Part shown: one piece after another, positions 9,101 to 14,936 of the stretch
Numbering within the stretch: the first letter of the stretch is position 1
Layout of the letters: the number at the start of each line of letters is the position of its first letter
Assembly (NCBI GenBank): GCA_029250305.1
Contig: JAQXFM010000010.1
Coordinates: forward strand, 1 to 14,936
Length of the DNA stretch: 14,936 bases
Direction of reading: 5' to 3'
Source of the DNA: Candidatus Poseidoniaceae archaeon
GTDB taxonomy: Archaea; Thermoplasmatota; Poseidoniia; Poseidoniales; Poseidoniaceae
Notes under the pieces: generated by a model
The model's database searches: none
What the model saw: only the letters and a program-made list of their open reading frames with translations
Told to the model about the DNA's origin: nothing
Translations under genes and position numbers: made by a program

Positions 9101-11402
9101 GGGTGACCCTCACGAAGCCATGCGCGTCAAAATTATCGAAATGCTGGGCAGTGAAGGCCCACAAACCGGGGACCAACTTGAGGAGCGCTTGCCGTTCCCT
9201 CGTGCCATGGTGGACAAGATTCTTCACGAACTGGAAACACGGAATGTTCTCTCTGTTGGATTCTATAAACAAACGGATGAGGCTGAATACATTCTGAAAA
9301 TTGACGAACATCGCCTCATCAACAGTTCAGAGGATGTTGTCGAATATCGCTGGGTTCAAAATTTGGTTCTGGACAAAACCTTCCAGCAATATGAAGACGG
9401 ATTTTCTGCCTTCGATTCCCACGTTCTTTTCCAGAAGCAGCAGGAATTGCTGTACCGTGTGACCGACTTTAGGTTCAAAGATTGGCAAGACATGCAACTC
9501 GATTCAGACGTCATTATGGGTCGCTTGTTGCACAATCGAATGGGGTACACAACCAAAGACACCATCCCAATGTTGCTTGGACTTAAGCCCGAGCCTTGGG
9601 TTGGTCCAATGGAAGAAGAACTCCTCAAGCGAATTCCGATTGGGGAAAATGTAACTCGTCAAGAGATCATGGCAGACTTCCCTACAGGAGATGAGCACCG
9701 TTCCCTCCAACGGGACATCAAGTATGCAATGTCCAATCTTGAGCGGCAGATGCTCGTTGTGAAACAATTCGAGGATGTTGCTGGTCGCCGACGACGCTTG
9801 TCACTCTTCCATAGGGTCCACGATGTGTATGAGCCTCTGGATTTCGAAAGCGCTTTGGTTGATGTCATACGCAGAATGGGTCCCGTCAAAGGCAACACAC
9901 TGAGGTTCTATGTCACCCGTTCCTTCGAAGACCTCACCATCGCTCTCATGAATTTAGAAAAGTCGGGTCGCATTGCAAAAGTGATGGCGCTCGTGCCCGA
10001 TCCAGAAGCGTTCTACTGCATGCCTGAAGAAGTGGAGTTGCTTCAACAACCGCGTCGTGAAGACCGAGCAATGAGGATCCTCACGCAATCAGACCCGTAT
10101 GTATCCCGTTTTATCTGGGAAGTTCGCAGTGTGTTGGACCGAGGCTGGTACCTTCCAGTGTTCAAGGGCATCGACCCAATTGGCAAGGTGTTGATGTTCA
10201 AGGTGAATGATTACCTTGTGATCAAGGACTTGCATGTGCCGACTGCTTACATTGATGAGTTCTGTGAAGCATTCAAACTCTTGCTCGACAACCACGCCGA
10301 CCAACTTGTCGATGTTGCCGTCCTGTCGAATTTCAACAGTGAACCAGTCTCGAGTTTAGAGAAGGAAACTCGGGAAGCATTGGAACGCATTGGATTCAAG
10401 ATGACGGGTGAGCGAATGATTCGCGGCGGCGTCGTTGACCCACAACCGCGAGAAATCGCTGAGCGAGCCCTCTTCCACCGTCATAACCTCCACCAGAAAA
10501 CAAGAATGGAAAATGAAGTCATGGCTATCAAAGAAGTCACGGAAATTCGTGATGATTTCGCCCTACGCGGTCGCTGTGAATTGTACCGTGTCGACCTCAA
10601 AAGCATGGCAAGTGCGAACAGATTGCACCAAGGGATCAACCTCAGAGGCCATCAAGTATGGGCTACCTACGAACACTTCCAGAATTTGTTGGCCATTCGC
10701 GGCCAGCCATTTGATGAAGATTTGTGGGACATCGTGGAGTTCTTTAGTTCGAACACGGATCCAAATTTGTTCAAGGAACGGCATGCACTAACCCAATCGG
10801 AATTCAGGAAACTGGTCCAGCCACTGATCCGTTCAGGCCACATTGTCCAAGATTTCCGTGGCGGATTTAGAACGGTCAAACAACGCAGTGGTGATGACCC
10901 CGTCGAGCTTCGCAGGGAGTACATCCGAGCGCTGGTCCAAGATTTCCCTGTGATCACCCTCAAGCAACTGCTTCGTCTTGCCGGAACTCCATTCAAGCCC
11001 GAGGAAATCAAGGCAGTTCTTACGTCCTTCGAAGATGATGGCACCCTCGTCAAGGGCTTTTTGATTGAAGAACTGGACCAAGTCTGCTGGGGAAGAAAGA
11101 ACTTGTTGGAAGAAGCGAAAGACATCCCACCGATTCGGGATTTTGTTTTACCACCAAGCGATCCAATCGCCCCATACTTCGCTGACATCATGAAGGAACG
11201 GTTTGGATTTGGTTCGGCCTACCTCGTGTTCAAGAACGCAGAACCAATTGCAGCATTCAAGGCCAACACAAGGAATAAAATCATCGATGTGAAAGATTAC
11301 GAAGGCTCTGAAAAGGCTTGGCGCATTGTGAAAGAGTTTGCTTGGGAACACCAAATGCCACTTCAAACAGAACTGCGTATTGGTGGAAAGCGCCTCAAGT
11401 GA
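6120..11402 (+). CDS. lhr: Lhr-family ATP-dependent DNA helicase, long form with AlkZ-like C-terminal region
   Basis: Superfamily 2 helicase of 1760 residues, probably acting in DNA repair. Visible motifs: Walker A SPTGSGKT at 56-63, motif Ia SPIKALAND, TPESLAI, motif II DELH at 179-182, SATM at 214-217, VFANTRK, VTSSSLEMGIDIG, and motif VI QRIGRAGH at 374-381. A winged-helix region and the Lhr-type beta-barrel (about 490-590) follow, then the rest of the Lhr core to about residue 890, with a GRGFNTALGYF element. The remaining 870 residues contain several helix-turn-helix-like segments. Near the C-terminus, VLPPSDPI (1676-1683) followed by RFGFGSAYLVF and an AFKA strand resembles the C-terminal part of AlkZ/HTH_42 winged-helix proteins, as in the C-terminal domain of long bacterial Lhr. 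E. coli Lhr is about 1540 residues and most archaeal Lhr proteins about 850-950, so this one is long. Its own promoter is uncertain. Confidence 0.93.
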   Translation: MADIHYLDQPLETEALLERLCPPVRNWFKDTFPDFTRPQKLAIPAIIDQEHLLLCSPTGSGKTLTAFLTIIDQLVRRALDGKLDKRVYCVYISPIKALANDIQRNLLGPLKEISERYLPDRAQEIKVGLRTGDTPQSERQKMLRNPPHILITTPESLAIAITSPRFQPIVSEVEYMIIDELHSLVPTKRGVHLALTLSYLDTLLTRPVQRIGISATMEPLETVAEFLVASDDQESRSAATKVCIAKVSGSRELDLDILITDPKFSDLSVMKIFDKNIEAIADFIAAHNTTIVFANTRKMTENIVLKLRPYLGDLVAGHHGSMDKKIRLDVEKKLKHGHLRAVVTSSSLEMGIDIGSVDLVLQIGSPGDIATALQRIGRAGHHVGGIPRARFLPSSVDDLLELAALQAAIQTGDMDRLDFPENCLDVVAQFMIGLVIINQIDIDEAYEIIVNAWSYRNFQYDDFIEVLDMLEEERRVWVDWEENIYGKRGYSRMIYYTNIGTIAPDNSYLVFNAEGSILGQLSGSFVSNLRGGDVILLGGSTYRVTNIQGTRVNVASVTGHRPTVPSWSGEARSRSRELSNALLDLIGHCIVSLRREEDPRTVLRDAYGLSNDVANAIARHLEEHSLDSFQVPDPNRILVEQVLTGGHPTYMITTCRGRGFNTALGYFMAGLAESNNIAVIEMSFDENGLLIRTSEEVDPGQMYQAFRNNNHLEVIERYVVNTQIFAKRFREVAGRSMIIPKRIGAEEISPQQFQQKAEALLNKHRTTDDSLLMREAKNEILFGDIDMKSLEIFLQSCVQGEARIVHNKVTVPSRLGMSLFMSAFEDLMAMKTRAYLVKDIDPEILRRLLGTRSLATELTAEQLDKFYLDKAPIPTNAKELMTLMSHGGGLNQEFHNPLYKEKLAGIEIETIRGWVTELSDQGKITKLDGTGSEQLDGKWFSPFMAEIHGTLGCLSVNGGKDVTDLRELHTRGLSYKVASAFQERKPTAWNEQALGDPHEAMRVKIIEMLGSEGPQTGDQLEERLPFPRAMVDKILHELETRNVLSVGFYKQTDEAEYILKIDEHRLINSSEDVVEYRWVQNLVLDKTFQQYEDGFSAFDSHVLFQKQQELLYRVTDFRFKDWQDMQLDSDVIMGRLLHNRMGYTTKDTIPMLLGLKPEPWVGPMEEELLKRIPIGENVTRQEIMADFPTGDEHRSLQRDIKYAMSNLERQMLVVKQFEDVAGRRRRLSLFHRVHDVYEPLDFESALVDVIRRMGPVKGNTLRFYVTRSFEDLTIALMNLEKSGRIAKVMALVPDPEAFYCMPEEVELLQQPRREDRAMRILTQSDPYVSRFIWEVRSVLDRGWYLPVFKGIDPIGKVLMFKVNDYLVIKDLHVPTAYIDEFCEAFKLLLDNHADQLVDVAVLSNFNSEPVSSLEKETREALERIGFKMTGERMIRGGVVDPQPREIAERALFHRHNLHQKTRMENEVMAIKEVTEIRDDFALRGRCELYRVDLKSMASANRLHQGINLRGHQVWATYEHFQNLLAIRGQPFDEDLWDIVEFFSSNTDPNLFKERHALTQSEFRKLVQPLIRSGHIVQDFRGGFRTVKQRSGDDPVELRREYIRALVQDFPVITLKQLLRLAGTPFKPEEIKAVLTSFEDDGTLVKGFLIEELDQVCWGRKNLLEEAKDIPPIRDFVLPPSDPIAPYFADIMKERFGFGSAYLVFKNAEPIAAFKANTRNKIIDVKDYEGSEKAWRIVKEFAWEHQMPLQTELRIGGKRLK

Positions 11403-11440
11403 ACACCGGTCGAGCGTTGTAAAAACAAACCACCAGTGGG

Positions 11441-11446
11441 TATATA
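11441..11446 (+). promoter_or_regulatory. TATA box for the large surface protein gene
   Basis: TATATA begins 29 bases before the ATG at 11470, in the 67-base gap after lhr. Archaeal TATA elements are centred about 26-27 bases before the transcription start, so initiation would fall on or within a few bases of the ATG, giving a leaderless or nearly leaderless mRNA. No Shine-Dalgarno-like sequence lies between the TATA box and the ATG, which fits. The purine-rich BRE expected just upstream is weak here (CACCAGTGGG). Confidence 0.6.
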
Positions 11447-11469
11447 GGACCTGCATTCGAGCAAATATC

Positions 11470-14400
11470 ATGCGAACAAAGGCTACGGCCCTCGTCATGT
11501 TGTTTTTTTTAAGCCTCTTGATGCCTATGGCGCCCGCCGCTCATGCTCAAGAAGTCGAAGATGTGGTCATTCTCAATACAGCGGTCAATCCTGCAAACAA
11601 CCACACCTACTACTTGCTCAGTGAAAGCTCATGGACCGTTGCTGCCGAAGTGGCCAAAGGTCTGGATGGTTTCCTTGTCACCGTCGATGATGAAGCAGAA
11701 AACCAATGGTTGTTCGAGACCTTTGCCTCTTACGACAATCAATCACGTCATCTTTGGACCGGTTTGTATGACAGCGACAACGATGGCGCGTACCGATGGC
11801 ATAACGGTGCACCGTTCTACTACCGAAATTGGGGTGCAGATCAACCATCAGCCAGCGATGATGAAGGCTACGTCCACATTGCGAGCACCAACATGGGGAA
11901 CATCATGCCTGGTACTTGGAACGACCTTGAAAACGATCCGCAGTACTTCCCAGTGTACGGTGTTGTTGAAGTCGGACCAGGTGCTGATTACTCCCTGCGA
12001 TTTGCTGATGATGGCGATCGAATTGTAATCGACCACACTGATGCACTCAACATCACAGATAGCCTCTCACTTTCTGCATGGATTCATCCATTTAACCAAG
12101 ATGGCATGCAATTCATCTCGATGAAAGGCGATTACGGATGGGGCATGTACCTCAACAGTGGTACCCTTGCTTATGCTTCCGAATACAGCCTCTCCCAACA
12201 CCCGACCGCCAATACAACCGTCCCCGCAGACCAGTGGACGCACGTTGAAATTGATGTGATTGAAGGTGTTGGTGGACAATTCCGAATCAACGGCCTCCCC
12301 GCTGGGGAGATCAGCGCCGAACAGGCGTTGATTCCCGCTGGTGACTTTGGTTCGAACGATTGCTTCACTTCAGGCGATGAGTGTGATGAGTTCTACATTG
12401 GAAGCATGGGTGCGGGATGTGAATGCAACTATTTCCAAGGAATGCTCGACAACATCACTGTTGGAACCAACCTCTCAAGCATTGGTTCCGAAGTCACATG
12501 GGTTGCTAACTGGACCTTCCCCGAAGGTGAAGGCAGTCTTACCCACGAAGGCGTCAACAATGCAAACGGAACCATTTACGGTGCCGATTGGGTGATGCCT
12601 GATGGCACCATTGTAGCTCAAGTCATTCAACTTTACAATAACGAGGAAGTCAATGACATAACCGGGCAGGCAGGTGACAACCTACTGTTCTTCGCAGAAC
12701 TCGACGAAATGACGAAAATGGCTTATTTTAATCTCTATCCGACTGAATTTAAGGATGAGGAGATCACGATTGATGTGTACTTCGGCAACAACCGGATTCC
12801 AAGTTCATGGGACAATGATGGCTCGATCGAGGCATTGTGGGGCTATGCATGGGAACAGATCAGTTGGCCTGATGCAGGTGGATGGTGGGTGTTGCTTGTC
12901 CCACAAACAGACATCGAAAATTATGCCATGACAGTGTCGTGGGAAGTGGCAGATCCACCACCGTCTGAAGACGACATGACCGAACTCAACAACGGAATTC
13001 CAGTTGCTGGCCAAACAATCGATGCTGGTAGGCAAGCCGATTTCGAAGATCGTGTCCTTTACTATTACGTCGATGTTGAAGAAAACCTCTCAAGTTTGAC
13101 CGTGAGCACATATGGTGGCAGTGGAAACATCGACATCGGCCTTTCTTGGGGCACCGTGCCAGACCCCTTTGATTTCTGGTTCATAGAGGAAGTATTTGCG
13201 GTAGATGAACCCGAAGAGAACAACCCAAATCAAGGAAAGATTGTCTATGACAGCGGTCAAGGCAATGAACAAGATGCGACATTGTACGATGTTGAGCCCG
13301 GGCGGTACTATGTGACTGCTTACACCTACCAACGTGCGATTGATTTCACAATTGTTGCCACAATGGCGTTTGCACCAGACAACACCGCTCCGGAAGATGC
13401 TGTAGAACTTACACCAGGCGTAGCCTACGGCCCACTCACTGGATACGACGGACTGGATCAATATTTCAAAATCCAAGTCCCGACAGGCACCGAGCGGCTG
13501 GAAGTGGATCTCTCCGAAGGATATGGTGAAGCAACCATGTTCATGCGCCTCGAGCAATTCCCAACATCTGGTGAATTCGACCTTCAGTCCTCAACGCCAG
13601 GTGCAGGCGATAAAATCGGGTTTAACGACCCAACGCCGGGTACGTGGTACATTCTGCTCACAACCGAGGATGTGTTCGCCAATGTTCTGATTACAGCTTC
13701 GTTTGAGGACAGGTACATTTGGACCTACGATGGAACGCCCATTGAATTGTTCAACGGTGAAGAAATCAACGGACTTGAAGCCCCTGCTGGTGAATCGTTG
13801 TTGTTCTTTGTCGAACTGGAAAACCCGGGAAGTTACCTCGAAGTGAACACATATGGTGGCCAAGGGAAACTTCAACTCGAAGGGAGCGGTTCTGTGATTG
13901 ACTTTGGCGGATTCTTCCCCGAAGACGGAAACTTTGCCGAAGGGCGTCAAGGTCGGCCAATGGATGGAATGTCCACAACAGAAGTGGAAATAGACTCCTT
14001 TGGTGAAGGCACAGAGCACACATTGTTCATCGACATGCCCGCCAACGGTCGCTTTGACATCACCCTCACTGTCTTTGACGACATATCCGATGTCAGCATC
14101 ATGGCCGTTTGGGAAGACTCACAACTACCACCAATTGACCCAACAGACCCAGACGTGGACGAGACCATCGAAATGTCCTGTGAGGATGAGGCAAGAGACG
14201 TCTTCGAAATGATTGATTCAGATGAAAATGGTGTGATTGATGAACGCGAATTCGAGTTCGAAAGCGGTGGAGACCCGAGTTTCAACAGCATCGACCTGAA
14301 CGGTGATGGAGAGATTGAATTTAGAGAGGCACTCCAAGAAATCTGTTCGTGCGAAAATGAGATTCTCATCATCGCATCCCAACTTTCGCCATTTGGCGAT

Positions 14401-14936
14401 GGGATTACGCTCAAGGAATTCAGCCAACTCGATCTCAAGAACACCTATGATACGAAAGGAATGGATGCCAATAAAGACGGGTTCATCGACGCTGAAGAAA
14501 TGGAAATCCTAAGCATCGTCTGTGAAACGAATTTCGACGCCTTTGACGGTGACGGCGATGGTATACCAGACGAAGACGATGCCTTCCCCGAGGATCCAGA
14601 TGAATCGAAGGACACAGATGGTGACGGTGTTGGAGATAACGCTGACATTGCGCCAAGTGTTTCGAACGACTTGATTTACGGCTCGATCGGATTGGTCGGC
14701 TTTGTCGTTCTTACCTTGCTTGTCTTATTTGGCGTTGGGGCACTTCGTGGGCCTCAAGGATCTGACAGGACAAATGAATGGGACGAAATGAAGCAGCAAG
14801 ACATCGCATCTCAAATGCTCGGCATGGAAGAAGCAGATCCAATGGCGATTCAGCCAGCAACATCCGTCAATGAGATGTATGAGCAAGTGACACCCACGGA
14901 GAGTACTGATGTGTTCCCTCAACAACCAAGCCTTAT
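11470..14936 (+). CDS. Large secreted membrane-anchored protein: C-type lectin, LamG, PPC-like, EF-hand and TSP3 parts (partial at window end)
   Basis: An uninterrupted frame of 1155 codons runs from ATG 11470 off the window end. In order: signal peptide (1-26; hydrophobic core, probable cleavage after AHA); C-type lectin-like domain (about 34-165) with WTGL at 96-99 and WNDL at 150-153 but no cysteine; LamG/concanavalin-like domain (about 174-335) with four cysteines (298, 305, 317, 319); a PPC-like beta-sandwich segment (about 377-495); three more PPC-like segments (about 500-636, 638-746, 748-882); EF-hand loops at 916-927, 942-953 and 999-1010 plus a degenerate one near 972-983; a thrombospondin-type-3 stretch rich in DGDGDG (1026 to about 1062); one transmembrane helix (about 1068-1092); and a polar cytoplasmic tail. 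It is therefore a type I membrane protein, probably a calcium-dependent adhesin or glycan-binding stalk. Domain calls are by eye. No enzymatic motif was found and the ligand is unknown. Confidence 0.9.
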   Translation, partial: MRTKATALVMLFFLSLLMPMAPAAHAQEVEDVVILNTAVNPANNHTYYLLSESSWTVAAEVAKGLDGFLVTVDDEAENQWLFETFASYDNQSRHLWTGLYDSDNDGAYRWHNGAPFYYRNWGADQPSASDDEGYVHIASTNMGNIMPGTWNDLENDPQYFPVYGVVEVGPGADYSLRFADDGDRIVIDHTDALNITDSLSLSAWIHPFNQDGMQFISMKGDYGWGMYLNSGTLAYASEYSLSQHPTANTTVPADQWTHVEIDVIEGVGGQFRINGLPAGEISAEQALIPAGDFGSNDCFTSGDECDEFYIGSMGAGCECNYFQGMLDNITVGTNLSSIGSEVTWVANWTFPEGEGSLTHEGVNNANGTIYGADWVMPDGTIVAQVIQLYNNEEVNDITGQAGDNLLFFAELDEMTKMAYFNLYPTEFKDEEITIDVYFGNNRIPSSWDNDGSIEALWGYAWEQISWPDAGGWWVLLVPQTDIENYAMTVSWEVADPPPSEDDMTELNNGIPVAGQTIDAGRQADFEDRVLYYYVDVEENLSSLTVSTYGGSGNIDIGLSWGTVPDPFDFWFIEEVFAVDEPEENNPNQGKIVYDSGQGNEQDATLYDVEPGRYYVTAYTYQRAIDFTIVATMAFAPDNTAPEDAVELTPGVAYGPLTGYDGLDQYFKIQVPTGTERLEVDLSEGYGEATMFMRLEQFPTSGEFDLQSSTPGAGDKIGFNDPTPGTWYILLTTEDVFANVLITASFEDRYIWTYDGTPIELFNGEEINGLEAPAGESLLFFVELENPGSYLEVNTYGGQGKLQLEGSGSVIDFGGFFPEDGNFAEGRQGRPMDGMSTTEVEIDSFGEGTEHTLFIDMPANGRFDITLTVFDDISDVSIMAVWEDSQLPPIDPTDPDVDETIEMSCEDEARDVFEMIDSDENGVIDEREFEFESGGDPSFNSIDLNGDGEIEFREALQEICSCENEILIIASQLSPFGDGITLKEFSQLDLKNTYDTKGMDANKDGFIDAEEMEILSIVCETNFDAFDGDGDGIPDEDDAFPEDPDESKDTDGDGVGDNADIAPSVSNDLIYGSIGLVGFVVLTLLVLFGVGALRGPQGSDRTNEWDEMKQQDIASQMLGMEEADPMAIQPATSVNEMYEQVTPTESTDVFPQQPSL
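12631..12708 (+). repeat. Internal protein repeat, copy A, in the surface protein
   Basis: Codons 388-413 encode LYNNEEVND, then a short linker, then AGDNLLFFAELDE. They align without gaps to codons 760-785 (copy B), with 13 identical residues of 26 and mostly conservative changes elsewhere. The similarity marks the start of the first PPC-like segment and of the fourth, suggesting duplication of a beta-sandwich unit. At DNA level the copies have diverged, so this is not a recent repeat. Confidence 0.65.
13747..13824 (+). repeat. Internal protein repeat, copy B, in the surface protein
   Basis: Codons 760-785 encode LFNGEEING, a short linker and AGESLLFFVELEN, the partner of copy A at codons 388-413. 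It is followed by LEVNTYGGQGKL, which in turn resembles LTVSTYGGSGNI in the second PPC-like segment (about codon 547). The PPC-like segments therefore appear to be diverged copies of one unit. Confidence 0.65.

Noticed and set aside
8779..9297. Open frame of 172 codons on the + strand inside lhr
   Set aside because: It is out of frame with lhr, whose own frame is continuous and conserved-looking here. Composition (Ser/Lys-rich, no motifs) suggests a shadow.
10667..11191. Minus-strand open frame of 174 codons opposite the end of lhr
   Set aside because: Antisense to a region that carries the AlkZ-like part of lhr; no recognisable domain and no promoter.
11543..12028. Open frame of 161 codons on the + strand inside the lectin gene
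   Set aside because: It lies in a different frame inside the much longer uninterrupted reading frame from 11470, which has a signal peptide and recognisable domains. It has no domain of its own.
13591..14444. Minus-strand open frames of 142 and 165 codons opposite the surface protein
   Set aside because: They are antisense shadows of the EF-hand and PPC-like coding region. Their serine-rich composition comes from the reverse complement of acidic codons.
14521..14660. DGDGD-type Asp/Gly repeats as an RTX calcium-secretion signal
   Set aside because: The pattern (DGDGDGIPDEDD, then DTDGDGVGDNAD) fits thrombospondin-type-3 repeats rather than the RTX nonapeptide GGxGxDxUx, and a transmembrane helix follows directly.
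1..14936. CRISPR arrays, insertion sequences, tRNA or rRNA genes
   Set aside because: No regularly spaced direct repeats, no transposase, no cloverleaf-like sequence and no rRNA segment were seen. All gaps are under 100 bases.

Overview
The window looks like chromosomal DNA of a planktonic euryarchaeon, most likely Marine Group II (Candidatus Poseidoniales) or a close Thermoplasmatota relative. The reasons are an archaeal-type replication factor C large subunit, an archaeal/eukaryal-type dimeric glycyl-tRNA synthetase with a zinc site, an unusually long Lhr-type helicase, a TATA-like promoter placed for a leaderless mRNA, and a giant secreted, membrane-anchored protein with C-type lectin, LamG, PPC-like, EF-hand and thrombospondin-type-3 parts. 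This assignment is inferred from gene content; no rRNA is present to confirm it. Gene density is very high and no intergenic gap reaches 300 bases.

Layout: (1) 1-2330, + strand: the C-terminal half of trkA (cut by the window start), overlapping the start of trkH; together they form a Trk/Ktr-type potassium uptake system. (2) 2333-5613, - strand: glyS followed by rfcL (59-base gap). rfcL converges on trkH with only 2 bases between the stop codons. (3) 5709-6023, + strand: a small 2x[4Fe-4S] ferredoxin, divergent from glyS. (4) 6120-11402, + strand: a 1760-residue Lhr-family ATP-dependent helicase whose extreme C-terminus resembles the AlkZ-like part of long Lhr proteins. (5) 11470 to the window end, + strand: an uninterrupted reading frame of more than 1155 codons with no stop inside the window, encoding a signal-peptide-bearing type I membrane protein with a large multidomain ectodomain.

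Most genes are housekeeping: ion homeostasis, translation, DNA replication and repair, and electron transfer. The accessory, lineage-specific element is the large surface protein. It has two carbohydrate-binding-like folds at the N-terminus, four beta-sandwich (PPC-like) segments that share internal similarity, two cysteine-bracketed EF-hand pairs, a TSP3 calcium stretch, one transmembrane helix and a cytoplasmic tail. This suggests a calcium-stabilised adhesin or polysaccharide-binding stalk. I see no CRISPR array, mobile element, tRNA, rRNA or defence system here.
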